From: Oceanibaculum pacificum
GTDB lineage: Bacteria > Pseudomonadota > Alphaproteobacteria > Oceanibaculales > Oceanibaculaceae
Direction: 5' to 3'
Assembly: GCF_001618175.1 (NCBI RefSeq)
Contig: NZ_LPXN01000013.1
Location: 1 to 54,560, forward strand
DNA: 54,560 nucleotides
A program made the position numbers and the translations under genes. Under the pieces are notes generated by a model. It had not been told where the DNA came from. It saw nothing but the letters and a program-made list of their open reading frames with translations, and did not search any database. This document shows positions 1 to 7,351 of this stretch, in pieces. Numbering within the stretch: the stretch's first letter is position 1; each line of letters opens with the position of its first letter.

Positions 1-20
1 GAAGCGGCGTCTCGAAGGAC
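1..20 (-). repeat. Partial copy of dispersed palindromic repeat at window edge
   Basis: The first bases read GGCGTCTCGAAGGA in context, the same core as at 6847-6860 and, inverted, as at the last bases of the window. It is the end of a unit of the dispersed palindromic repeat that is complete at 6741-6863. It is cut by the window edge, so its full length cannot be seen. Confidence 0.6.
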
Positions 21-41
21 ATGGCAGCCGAATGAACCGCG

Positions 42-1106
42 CTACGCCACCAGCCATTCCTGCCCGATGCCGCCGCGCGGCGCACCGGGGGCGGTGTCGC
101 GCCAGAGGATGGCGTGGTCCTCCGGCAGCGGGCGGCTGTTCGGCATGGAGAGCCAGAGCCGGTAGAGCAGCCGGCTGCGCCCGCTGGCGGCGTCGTCGGT
201 GAACGGGGTGCGGCCGTGATAGACGACATGGTTGTTCAGCAGCTGAATATCCCCCGGCTCCAGCACCATCTCGAAGGACAGCTCCTCCGCCACCTGCTGC
301 AACATCGCCAAAGCCTCGCGCTGGGCCTCGCTCAGCTTCGGCACGCCGGCGATCAACTCCGCCGCCTCGATGTAGGTCAGCGAATAATGGCTGGTGAATT
401 TACCGTCGCGCAGGCCGAAGATCGGCAGCGGATAGGCGACCTGCTCGGCCCCCTTCTCCTCGCCGAAGCGGCTGCGGAAATAAGGCTGGAACAGCACCTC
501 CAGCAGATCCGGCCGACGCTCCAGGATCGCATTATGGATCGCCGCCGAGGAGGCCAGCTTGCTGACCCCGCCGCTGCCAGCCTGGCGCACGCACAGCAGC
601 CCGACCACGTCGCAGCGGTCGGTATGGAAGCGCAGCGCGCCGTTCGACAGGGTGCGGGCGTAGGAGGACAGGAAGGTGCCGCCGCCCTCGGTCTTCACCG
701 CGCCGTAGCGCTCGCCGATGCCGGCCCCTTCGTCGCGGATTTCGCGCATCAGCTCGCCGCGCGCATTCTGGAACAGCAGGTGGCCCAGATGCGTGCCGAG
801 CCCGTAATAGAGCCGCTTCAACTGCGCCTCGCTGTAACGCCCGACCGGGATGGTGCGCAGCTTCACCATGCCGCTGCCTTCCTCCAGCTCCTCGCGGGCG
901 GCGGCCAGTCGGTCGGCCAGCCCGTCGAGCGGGAAATCCTCGCGCCGGATGTCGTGCCACGGCCTGTCCAGCCGGTCGACATGGGCGACGGCGGCGTCCA
1001 GCGCCGCCAGATCGTCGGCCGACAGCTCGACGATCCAGCGCTTCGACTCCCGCATTTCCGCGCCCGTCCAGGCGCAAGCACCCTCGATTTTCTGCCGCTG
1101 CGACAT
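42..1106 (-). CDS. TauD/TfdA family Fe(II)/2-oxoglutarate-dependent dioxygenase
   Basis: This 354-residue protein has the TauD/TfdA fold signature. An HxD iron-binding motif (RFHTDRCD, His161 and Asp163) is followed by the distal iron ligand in NNHVVYHGRTPF (His297) and a basic residue about 15 positions later (R312) suited to binding 2-oxoglutarate. The family couples oxidative decarboxylation of 2-oxoglutarate to hydroxylation of a substrate, often a sulfonate, herbicide-like acid or carnitine precursor. The substrate cannot be read from sequence, and no transport or sulfur genes lie beside it. The start is well supported by GGAGGAA seven bases upstream of the ATG. There is no signal peptide, so it should be cytosolic. 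Confidence 0.85.
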   Translation of the reverse strand: MSQRQKIEGACAWTGAEMRESKRWIVELSADDLAALDAAVAHVDRLDRPWHDIRREDFPLDGLADRLAAAREELEEGSGMVKLRTIPVGRYSEAQLKRLYYGLGTHLGHLLFQNARGELMREIRDEGAGIGERYGAVKTEGGGTFLSSYARTLSNGALRFHTDRCDVVGLLCVRQAGSGGVSKLASSAAIHNAILERRPDLLEVLFQPYFRSRFGEEKGAEQVAYPLPIFGLRDGKFTSHYSLTYIEAAELIAGVPKLSEAQREALAMLQQVAEELSFEMVLEPGDIQLLNNHVVYHGRTPFTDDAASGRSRLLYRLWLSMPNSRPLPEDHAILWRDTAPGAPRGGIGQEWLVA

Positions 1107-1204
1107 TCGTTCCTCCGCCGGTTTATCGGCGAATCATGCCACAGGGCCCGCCCGGCCACCATTGCGGCGCGGGCAACCCAGACGGCGAAACCGGGCGGCC
1201 AATA

Positions 1205-1975
1205 TCAGCGCGAAACGCCGACGCGCAGATTGTTCTGGCAGTGCGTGACGCCGCTCACCGCCTCGACGATATCCTCGGCCCGGCGCTTGGCGGCCCGTGT
1301 ACCGACCTGGCCGTCCAGCGTCACCTCGCCACCCGCCACATTGATCTCGACCTGCGAGGCGTCGACGAACGGATCCTCGGTCAGCCGGTCATGCACATCC
1401 TCGCTGATGCGCGCGTCGGAGCGCTTATAGCCGCTGGGACCGCGCCCGCGATGCGGCCCCGGCTGTTCCGCCTGGCGCTGCGCCCCTTCCCGTGCATCGG
1501 GGAAACCGGCGCCGGGACGGTAGCCCGCGCCATAGCCGAAGCCGGCGCCATAGCCGCGCCCGCCGCCCCAGCGCGGCTCCTCCAGCGGATACCAGTCATA
1601 ATGCGGCCGGTCGCGAGGGCCGCCCCGGTCATCGGGGCCACCGTGGGAGTCGTCCTGGCGCGCGCGCTGGTGGGGGGCACGGTGGTGGGGGGCACGGTGG
1701 TCGCTGCTCTCATAGCGCTCGCCGCCGGCGTAGCCGGCAGGGCCGTCCTCATCGACCCAGGGCGCATCCTGCGGCTCCGGCTCGTCAGCGCCGAAATTCT
1801 TGCCGGCGCGGCCGCGCTCGCCTTGGGCGAACTGTTCCCAGTCGCCCCGGGCCTCGTCGCCGGCATTCGACCAGCGATGCTCATCCTCGCGCTTCAACTG
1901 GCGGGGGTCGCCTTCGCGCACCTGCTTCTCGCGCTTTTGCCGCCCGGGGCGATCGCCTTCATCATGCTGTGTCAT
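1205..1975 (-). CDS. BON domain-containing protein with long disordered N-terminus
   Basis: The last 70 or so residues (about 185-254) form a BON domain: a predicted helix SEDVHDRLTEDPFVDAS followed by EINVAGGEVTLDGQV and a closing NNLRV strand. The first 180 residues are charged and low in complexity, rich in Arg, Asp, Gly and His, with a tandem HRAPH repeat encoded by a short DNA duplication near 1680-1695. No signal peptide is visible, unlike periplasmic OsmY-type BON proteins. BON domains bind phospholipid or peptidoglycan-associated partners and are common in stress proteins. The ATG is preceded by AAGGAGG. A GGAAC-N16-GGTT element lies upstream, matching the nearby EcfG-like sigma factor. 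Confidence 0.8.
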   Translation of the reverse strand: MTQHDEGDRPGRQKREKQVREGDPRQLKREDEHRWSNAGDEARGDWEQFAQGERGRAGKNFGADEPEPQDAPWVDEDGPAGYAGGERYESSDHRAPHHRAPHQRARQDDSHGGPDDRGGPRDRPHYDWYPLEEPRWGGGRGYGAGFGYGAGYRPGAGFPDAREGAQRQAEQPGPHRGRGPSGYKRSDARISEDVHDRLTEDPFVDASQVEINVAGGEVTLDGQVGTRAAKRRAEDIVEAVSGVTHCQNNLRVGVSR

Positions 1976-2053
1976 CGCTACCTCCTTGGGCTACCTTGGA
2001 TGCAAGACCCCGTTGCATCGCCCGAGGCGACGCTGGGGCCGCTTGTTCCGGAC

Positions 2054-2078
2054 AACCAGAGGTCCGGCGCTTTGTTCC
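2054..2078 (-). promoter_or_regulatory. Candidate EcfG-type (general stress) promoter for the BON gene
   Basis: Read on the minus strand, GGAAC (2078-2074) is followed by a 16-base spacer and GGTT (2057-2054), 79 bases before the BON start codon. EcfG-type sigma factors recognise GGAAC-N16/17-CGTT. The -35 is exact and the -10 differs only at its first base. The second copy of this arrangement, at 5652-5677, also carries GGTT. An ecfG-like gene lies 1.3 kb away. Confidence 0.45.
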
Positions 2079-2094
2079 CCTCTCCCGCGCAGCC

Positions 2095-3051
2095 TCAAGG
2101 GTGGCGCAGCAGGAACAGGCTGTAGTCGGGCACCGTGGCATCCTGCCAGCGCGTCTCCACCGCCCAGCCGGCGGCGGCCGCAAGCGCGGCGAAATCGGCC
2201 GGCGGCATCTTGTAGGAAGTGTCGGTGTGGATGCTCTCTCCGGCGGCGAAGCTGATCGTTTGCCCCGCCAGCCGGTAGCGGGCCGGGCTCTGCGCCACGA
2301 TATGCGCCTCCACCCGCGCCGGATTCCGCCGGATGCGGATGTCGTGGCGAAAATTCGCCAGGTCGATATCGCCGTCCAGCTCGCGATTGAGCCGGAGCAG
2401 GATGTTGGTGTGCAGCGCCGCCATCAGCCCGTCCCCGTCGCGATAGGCGACGGTCAGCGCCGCCTCCGCCATCGTCGCGTCGACGCCGAGCAGAAGGCGC
2501 GACCGCCCCAGTGTCTCGCCCGCCCGCTGCAGGAAGCCAATCACCCCCGGCGGCGCGAAATTGCCGATGGTGGAGCCCAGGAACAGCCCCAGCACCGGCG
2601 GGCGCAGCAAGGCCGGGGCCAGGCGGATCGGCCGGGTATAATCGGCGATGACGGGGGTGACCGCGACCGCCGGAAATTCCGCCGCCAGCCGGGCCGCCGA
2701 CTGGGCCAGAAAGGCGGCGGAGATATCCAGCGGCACATAGCGCAGCGGCCGCAGGGCGCGCAGCACCCGGCCGGTCTTGGCGCTGGAGCCGCTGCCGAAC
2801 TCGATCAGGCTGGCGCGCTCGCCGACGATGCCGGCGACGGTGTCGGCGTGCCGCTCCAGCAATGCGCGCTCGGTGCGGTTCAGATAGTAGGCGTCGCTGC
2901 CGCAAATCCGCTCGAAGAGCTGCGAGCCGCGCTCGTCCCATAGATATTTGCCGGGAATCGCTTTCTGCGGCTGCGCCAATCCGGCCAGAATTTCACGCCG
3001 GACATCCTGCCCGGTTTCATCTTCGATGCCGCTGGGTGACGGGCTGGCCAT
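2095..3051 (-). CDS. egtD: L-histidine N-alpha-methyltransferase (ergothioneine biosynthesis)
   Basis: The 318-residue protein matches EgtD, the SAM-dependent enzyme that trimethylates histidine to hercynine, the first step to the thiol antioxidant ergothioneine. Visible family features are KYLWDERGSQLFERI near the N-terminus, the SAM-binding LIEFGSGSSAKT, YVPLDIS, and LLLGVDATM in the substrate-binding half. The length is normal. The ATG has AGGAGG at the right distance. EgtB, the usual partner encoded next door, is absent on both sides: downstream is the BON gene and upstream is a divergent sigma factor gene. Either egtB lies elsewhere or this copy works alone. Confidence 0.9.
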   Translation of the reverse strand: MASPSPSGIEDETGQDVRREILAGLAQPQKAIPGKYLWDERGSQLFERICGSDAYYLNRTERALLERHADTVAGIVGERASLIEFGSGSSAKTGRVLRALRPLRYVPLDISAAFLAQSAARLAAEFPAVAVTPVIADYTRPIRLAPALLRPPVLGLFLGSTIGNFAPPGVIGFLQRAGETLGRSRLLLGVDATMAEAALTVAYRDGDGLMAALHTNILLRLNRELDGDIDLANFRHDIRIRRNPARVEAHIVAQSPARYRLAGQTISFAAGESIHTDTSYKMPPADFAALAAAAGWAVETRWQDATVPDYSLFLLRHP

Positions 3052-3306
3052 CCGGCCTCCTGTGAAAGCGTAAAACTGCCTTCCTAAGCCGCCGGCGGAC
3101 GGTTGGTTCCACAGCGGGGCGCAAGCCCGCCTGCCTTATTTGAATAAACCAATTAATCAGGTATATTTTATAATAAAATTCAAAATAACGTGAATATTTA
3201 TACCCCTTTAAATCACTCTCATTAACCCTCATTTACATAATACAGAGCCATACATGGAAATATTATACCCAGCATTTACTATAAACCCGCGTCAGGAGAT
3301 TCCTTC
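3052..3306. other. AT-rich divergent intergenic region between egtD and ecfG
   Basis: This 255-base gap separates two divergent genes. Its right two-thirds (about 3138-3290) is very AT-rich in an otherwise GC-rich chromosome, with runs of A and T such as TATATTTTATAATAAAATT. It must hold the promoters of both genes. A sigma70-like candidate on the plus strand is listed separately. A GTTCC at 3106-3110 gives GGAAC on the egtD strand, but its -10 partner would be GCTT, so I do not call it an EcfG site. Confidence 0.6.
3140..3167 (+). promoter_or_regulatory. Candidate sigma70-like promoter for the ECF sigma gene
   Basis: TTGAAT (3140-3145), a 16-base spacer and TATATT (3162-3167, five of six consensus bases) lie in the AT-rich gap, about 140 bases before the sigma gene start. 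In such AT-rich DNA, matches arise easily by chance. Confidence 0.35.
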
Positions 3307-3933
3307 ATGCCAGACGACCAATCCGCCGACCCGCCGCATGCCCGCACAGACAGCCTGGGCGACACGGTGGTCCGGCGGGATATTCAACCCCTGGTGCCGG
3401 CCTTGCGCGCTTTCGCGCGCATGCTGACCCGCAATGCGGCCGACAGCGACGATCTGGTGCAGGAAACCCTGGTCAAGGCGCTGGCCAACGGCCATCGCTT
3501 CACGCCCGGCACCAATCTGAAATCCTGGCTGTTCACCATCATGCGCAACAGCTTCTACACGCATGCAACCCGCGCGAAGCGCGAGAGTCCGGGGGCGGCC
3601 GATTGCGCCTCCCTGCTGCCGACGAGCCTGCCGAAGCAGGAATGGCAGGTGCTGCACGCCGAGTTGCGCCTTGCCGTCGAGGCCTTGCCCGACAATCAGC
3701 GCGAAGCGTTGCTGCTGGTCGGCGCGCTGGGCGTGAGCTACCAGCAGGCGGCCAATATCTGCGGCTGCGAGATCGGCACCATCAAGAGCCGCATCAGCCG
3801 CGCCCGGGAAAGGCTGGCGGCCGAGCTGAACTGGTCGCTGCCGATGGAACGCCGCCGCCAGGGCTACCGCCAGCGCCCCCGTGACGGGGCGCTGGCGTGT
3901 AGGGCGCTCCCTAATAACTCCATCATGGAATGA
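3307..3933 (+). CDS. ecfG: ECF sigma factor of the EcfG (general stress response) type
   Basis: The 208-residue protein has sigma region 2 (about residues 25-90, with LVQETLVKAL and TNLKSWLFTIMRNSFY) and region 4 (about 125-175, with LPDNQREALLLVGALGVSY and GCEIGTIKSRISRAR). The wording of both regions matches alphaproteobacterial EcfG, which directs core polymerase to stress genes and is normally freed by the NepR/PhyR partner switch. Neither nepR nor phyR is adjacent, so it may be an EcfG paralogue or the partners are elsewhere. AGGAGA precedes the ATG. The last 25 or so residues, after RERLAAEL, are an unusual Arg-rich extension encoded over a 12-bp inverted repeat. Confidence 0.85.
   Translation: MPDDQSADPPHARTDSLGDTVVRRDIQPLVPALRAFARMLTRNAADSDDLVQETLVKALANGHRFTPGTNLKSWLFTIMRNSFYTHATRAKRESPGAADCASLLPTSLPKQEWQVLHAELRLAVEALPDNQREALLLVGALGVSYQQAANICGCEIGTIKSRISRARERLAAELNWSLPMERRRQGYRQRPRDGALACRALPNNSIME
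3868..3897. other. Perfect 12-bp inverted repeat inside the 3' end of the sigma gene
   Basis: CGCCAGCGCCCC (3868-3879) and its exact complement GGGGCGCTGGCG (3886-3897) flank a six-base loop, CGTGAC. All of it lies within the last 22 codons of the sigma factor. No T-run follows, so a classical intrinsic terminator is unlikely. It could be an mRNA 3'-end hairpin, an attenuator between the sigma gene and the following small ORF, or the trace of a small insertion that extended the protein. Confidence 0.55.
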
Positions 3934-3937
3934 ACTC

Positions 3938-4111
3938 ATGGCCTCTCCCCGCCCGACCGATACCCGCCCAACCGATACCCAAGGACCGGAGTCCGGCGCG
4001 CAGGACAAGGAGCGCATGGCGCAGCAGGGCGAAATCCCGCTGCCCATTCCCGTCGCGCCGGGGCTTGGCGCGCGCCTGAAGGGCCTGTTGCGGCGCTGGT
4101 TCGGGCGCTGA
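3938..4111 (+). CDS. Small hypothetical protein downstream of the sigma factor
   Basis: This 57-residue ORF starts four bases after the sigma stop. It has a Pro/Thr/Asp-rich N-terminus and ends in a short basic amphipathic stretch (LGARLKGLLRRWFGR) that could touch a membrane. It sits where nepR is often found beside ecfG, but the NepR core (the LYD...PVPDRF helix pair) is absent, so I do not call it an anti-sigma factor. No strong ribosome-binding site is visible. An earlier in-frame GTG at 3881 would overlap the sigma gene. Whether it is translated is uncertain. Confidence 0.4.
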   Translation: MASPRPTDTRPTDTQGPESGAQDKERMAQQGEIPLPIPVAPGLGARLKGLLRRWFGR

Positions 4112-4112
4112 G

Positions 4113-5378
4113 CTACCCTGCCGGCGGGGCGCGGCGCGCGCGGGTCACCCAGTCGACGATCACCCCGGCGCTCAAGCCATGCACCAGCGTCGAGAGCAGG
4201 ATGGTGAAGGCGACCGTCGCCCACAGCGCCCCTTCGTCGCGAAACTCGATATGCCCTGCGGCATAGGCGAGGTAATAGACCGAGCCGATGCCGCGCACGC
4301 CATAGAACGCCACCGCCAGTCGCTCGCGCTGGCACAGCCCGCAGCCGAGCAGCGCAACGTAGCCGGTCGCCGGGCGAATCCCGAAGACCAGCACCATACC
4401 GATCAGGATGGCCGGCCAATCGAGATAGCCCCACAGGACCGGGAAGGCCGCCCCGATCATGACCAGCAGCAGCGCGGTCAAGGCATGCTCGATGGCTTCG
4501 TTGAAATTGTGCAACTGGCCATGGAACTGGTGCTCGGCCTCGGTGCGGCGCAGCACCAGCCCGGCGACGAAAACGCCGATAAAGCCATAGCCCTCGATCA
4601 ACTCCGTAGCACCGTAGCAGAACAGCACGCCGGCCAGCGCGACCACGCCTGCGCCGGTATCGGCCAGGATATTGCCGCGCGGCAGGACGAACAGCACCCG
4701 CCCCAGCAACCAGCCCAGCGCCGCGCCGGCCAACGCGCCCACGGCGATACGATACATCACGTCGCGCAGGAACCAGTCGAGCAGGTCGCCCGCCGGGGCA
4801 AACCCTTCCGCCGCCAGAATCAGGCCGAGATAGACGAAGGGGAAGGCCAGACCGTCATTCAGCCCGGCCTCGGTGGTCAGCGCGAAGCGCACCGGATGCT
4901 CGCCCCCCTCGGTCGGCGGGCCGACCTGCACATCGCCGGCCAGTACCGGATCGGTCGGCGACAATACCGCGCCCAGCAGCACCGCGCCGGCGAAGGTCAT
5001 GCCCGCTATCTGCCAGCCCAGCAAGGCCACCGCCAGAATGGTCAGCGGCATCACCACGGCGAGCAACCGTATCGTCGGCCGCCAGCGCGCATAATCCGAT
5101 AGATTGTCGATCCTGAGGCCGGTGCCGAACAGCGAGACGATCACCGCCAGCTCGCTGATCGTCTCCCACAGGGCCGGATCTTCCTTCGGGTTCAGCCCTT
5201 CGGCGAAACCGGGAATCAGCGGCAGCGACACCAGCCCCGCCAGGATCAGCAATGCTGATGCCGCCGGTTCGCGGCCGGAAAAGAAGCGGGGCAGCCAATA
5301 GGCCAGAATGATGCCGCCACCGATGGCCGCATAGGCCAGGTGATATGCGCTCAGCTCGAAAAAGGCGCTGTCCTGCAT
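4113..5378 (-). CDS. NhaP-type cation:proton antiporter (CPA1)
   Basis: This 421-residue polytopic membrane protein has the CPA1/NhaP signatures LSPTDPVLA and TTEAGLNDGLAFPFV; the latter contains the Asn-Asp pair that carries ions in this family. A conserved C-terminal GVRGIGSVYYL segment is also present. It exchanges cytoplasmic Na+ or K+ for protons across the inner membrane. The large C-terminal nucleotide-binding domain of some relatives is missing, and the protein ends soon after the last helix. GAGG lies before the ATG. It converges on the small ORF at 3938-4111 with a one-base gap. Confidence 0.9.
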   Translation of the reverse strand: MQDSAFFELSAYHLAYAAIGGGIILAYWLPRFFSGREPAASALLILAGLVSLPLIPGFAEGLNPKEDPALWETISELAVIVSLFGTGLRIDNLSDYARWRPTIRLLAVVMPLTILAVALLGWQIAGMTFAGAVLLGAVLSPTDPVLAGDVQVGPPTEGGEHPVRFALTTEAGLNDGLAFPFVYLGLILAAEGFAPAGDLLDWFLRDVMYRIAVGALAGAALGWLLGRVLFVLPRGNILADTGAGVVALAGVLFCYGATELIEGYGFIGVFVAGLVLRRTEAEHQFHGQLHNFNEAIEHALTALLLVMIGAAFPVLWGYLDWPAILIGMVLVFGIRPATGYVALLGCGLCQRERLAVAFYGVRGIGSVYYLAYAAGHIEFRDEGALWATVAFTILLSTLVHGLSAGVIVDWVTRARRAPPAG

Positions 5379-5431
5379 GATGCCTCGCCCCGATCAAGCG
5401 GCGGTGTCGGCCGGAGCGGCGGCGGAGACCC

Positions 5432-5620
5432 TCACGAGTTGGACACGTAGTCGGGCTTGCCCTTGCGCTTGGTGCTGGCCATCTCCTCCAGCTCCGTCTC
5501 GGTCATCGAATCGACCATCGATTTGGAGGCGCCCTTCAGCTCGCTCTTCTTGACGTCGCCGCGCTTGGCCGCCAGGGCCGCGCCGGCGGCCTTCTGCTGT
5601 GCCTTGGATTTTGCTGGCAT
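5432..5620 (-). CDS. DUF3008 family small basic protein
   Basis: This 62-residue protein starts MPAKSKAQQKAAGAALAAKR and contains SELKGASKSM and ASTKRKGKPDYV, the hallmark strings of DUF3008. These are short, Lys-rich, probably disordered proteins of unknown function found widely in alpha- and betaproteobacteria. The ATG at 5620 is chosen because AGGAGA lies just upstream and because homologues begin MPAKSK; an upstream in-frame start would add only a non-conserved leader. A GGAAC-N17-GGTT element 32 bases before the start suggests control by the general stress sigma factor. Confidence 0.85.
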   Translation of the reverse strand: MPAKSKAQQKAAGAALAAKRGDVKKSELKGASKSMVDSMTETELEEMASTKRKGKPDYVSNS

Positions 5621-5651
5621 CGGTCTTCTCCTGTAACGCGTGCCTCTGTTC

Positions 5652-5677
5652 AACCGCCGGCTGGCGGCAAAAGTTCC
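5652..5677 (-). promoter_or_regulatory. Candidate EcfG-type promoter for the DUF3008 gene
   Basis: On the minus strand, GGAAC (5677-5673), a 17-base spacer and GGTT (5655-5652) precede the DUF3008 ATG by 32 bases. This fits the EcfG consensus except for the first -10 base, and it is the same variant seen before the BON gene. Confidence 0.5.
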
Positions 5678-5757
5678 GGCGCGGCTGGACAGCGCCCCGC
5701 CACCCGGCCAAGCTGTGCGCGGCCAAACTGTGCGCGAATCAAACGAAGGGTGCGCCG

Positions 5758-6708
5758 ATGACCGAGGACCGGAAGCTGATCGCCGACGCGCTGGGCAGCG
5801 CGCCCTACCCCCGCGACCTGCGCGGGCATGGCCCGACGCCGCCCGACCCGCGCTGGCCCGGCGGGGCGAAGATCGCCGTCAGCTTCGTGGTGAATTTCGA
5901 GGAAGGCGGCGAGCGCAGCATCCTGCATGGCGATGCGACCTCGGAAGTGTTCCTGCATGAGGTGCCGGGCGGCACGCCACGCGCGGGGCTGCGCGACGAG
6001 CAGGTGGAATCGATCTATGATTACGGCATGCGCGCCGGCTTCTGGCGGGTGATGCGGCTGTTCGCCGAGCGCGGCATCCCGTTTACCTCCTGGGCCGTCG
6101 GCATGGCCGTGGCGCGCTACCCCGAGGCTGCCCGCGCGATGCACGAAGCCGGGCACGAGGTCGCCAGCCATGGCTGGCGCTGGATCGATTACAGCGGCCT
6201 GCCGGAAGAGCTGGAACGCCAGCATATGCGCCTGGCCATCGCCGCCATCCGCGAGGCGACCGGCGCGCGGCCCCTGGGCTGGTATACCGGGCGGCTCTCC
6301 TCCAACACCCGCCGGCTGGTGGCGGAGGAAGGCGGCTTCCTCTACAGCTCCGACGCCTATGACGACGACCTGCCGCACTGGGCCGTGGAGGGCGGCAAGC
6401 CGCAGCTGGTCATCCCCTACACGCTCGACAATAACGACATGAAGTTCGGCCAGATCCACGGCTTCGCCACCGGCGATCAGTTCTTCACCTATCTGAAGGA
6501 CGCCTTCGACATGCTGTACCGCGAGGGCGAGGCCGGATCGCCGAAGATGATGAGCGTCGGCCTGCATCTGCGCCTGGTCGGCCGCCCCGGCCGCGCCGCC
6601 GCCCTGGCGCGCTTCCTGGATTACGTGCAGTCGCACGACGCCGTCTGGCTGCCCCGCCGCATCGACATCGCCCGCCACTGGATGGCGACGCACCCGTATG
6701 AGGGCTGA
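5758..6708 (+). CDS. puuE: Allantoinase, polysaccharide deacetylase family
   Basis: The 316-residue protein matches PuuE, the metal-independent-type allantoinase built on the NodB polysaccharide-deacetylase fold. Conserved segments include DLRGHGPTPPDPRWPGGA, NFEEGGE, GHEVASHGWRWIDY and PLGWYTGR. It would open the ring of allantoin to allantoate in purine breakdown. The ATG at 5758 follows GAAGGG; the open frame extends upstream, but that part is non-conserved and overlaps the divergent DUF3008 promoter. The next genes, allA and a hydantoin-type racemase on the opposite strand, support the ureide role. No uricase or allantoate amidohydrolase gene lies in the window. Confidence 0.88.
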   Translation: MTEDRKLIADALGSAPYPRDLRGHGPTPPDPRWPGGAKIAVSFVVNFEEGGERSILHGDATSEVFLHEVPGGTPRAGLRDEQVESIYDYGMRAGFWRVMRLFAERGIPFTSWAVGMAVARYPEAARAMHEAGHEVASHGWRWIDYSGLPEELERQHMRLAIAAIREATGARPLGWYTGRLSSNTRRLVAEEGGFLYSSDAYDDDLPHWAVEGGKPQLVIPYTLDNNDMKFGQIHGFATGDQFFTYLKDAFDMLYREGEAGSPKMMSVGLHLRLVGRPGRAAALARFLDYVQSHDAVWLPRRIDIARHWMATHPYEG

Positions 6709-6740
6709 GGCCGGGAGTACGCCGCCGAGGAGTACGCCGC

Positions 6741-6863
6741 CCTATGCTTCGAGACGGCCGCTCACGCGGCCTCCTCAGCATGAGGGAGAAAGCGGCATCG
6801 GCGGAACGTCCTGAATGACCTCGTACTGAGGAGCCGGCGGAAGCCGGCGTCTCGAAGGATAGG
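6741..6863. repeat. Complete inverted pair of ~45-nt dispersed palindromic repeats
   Basis: Unit one (6741-6785) and the reverse complement of unit two (6819-6863) match at 36 of 45 positions. The best-conserved blocks are CTTCGAGACG and CTCCTCAG. Each unit also has its own small stem, for example GGCCG-CTCACG-CGGCC. The pair fills the gap between two convergent genes (puuE and allA) and could act as a bidirectional transcription end. Partial copies of the same unit lie at both window edges. Confidence 0.75.
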
Positions 6864-6868
6864 GCGGG

Positions 6869-7351
6869 TCACGCCCCCACCGTCACCGGCGTTTCCAGCG
6901 TGACGAATTCATCGTCGCGGCCGTCGGGGGCGCACCACATGAGGATGGAGAAGCGGCCGGGGTGGTCCAGGGCGATCATGCCGTGGTGCCAGACGGCCGG
7001 CGCATAGACCAGCGCCTGGCCCTGGCGGCCGATGAAGGCGCGAGCCCGCGTCATGTCCGGGCCCTCCTCGCCCCCAGCAGAGGCGCTACCGGGGGCGACA
7101 ATGACCAGGAAGCGCGAGACGTCCAGCGCCAGGAAGGCCTGGGCGGTCAGCGGGTGGCGCTCCATCACCCGGGCCTCGAACGGCAGGGCGGAGGCGGCGG
7201 TGTGGGTCAGCGAGAAATCCAGCGATGCGGAGGGCCGGGAATTTTCGATCAGCGGGCCGAAATAGGCGCGGCCGGCCTTGGCGGGGGCTTCGACGACCCG
7301 GCCGAAGGGCGCGAAAGCGGCCTCGGTCAGCGGCGCGGCGATCAGCGTCAC
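6869..7351 (-). CDS. allA: Ureidoglycolate lyase
   Basis: The 160-residue cupin-fold protein matches AllA, which splits ureidoglycolate into glyoxylate and urea at the end of allantoin breakdown. Family segments are FAPFGRVVEAP at the start, MERHPLTAQAFLAL, and YAPAVWHHGMIAL, which holds the active-site His pair. The start codon is GTG and overlaps the TGA of the upstream racemase by four bases (GTGA), so the two are translationally coupled. Length is normal for the family. Confidence 0.88.
   Translation of the reverse strand: MTLIAAPLTEAAFAPFGRVVEAPAKAGRAYFGPLIENSRPSASLDFSLTHTAASALPFEARVMERHPLTAQAFLALDVSRFLVIVAPGSASAGGEEGPDMTRARAFIGRQGQALVYAPAVWHHGMIALDHPGRFSILMWCAPDGRDDEFVTLETPVTVGA

Noticed and set aside
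3052-3306. GGAAC-type stress promoter in front of egtD
   Set aside because: GGAAC is present on the egtD strand (3110-3106), but the base group at the -10 spacing reads GCTT and lacks the GTT core.
3938-4111. Small ORF after ecfG as the NepR anti-sigma factor
   Set aside because: The conserved NepR helix pair and PVPDRF segment are missing; kept only as a hypothetical protein.
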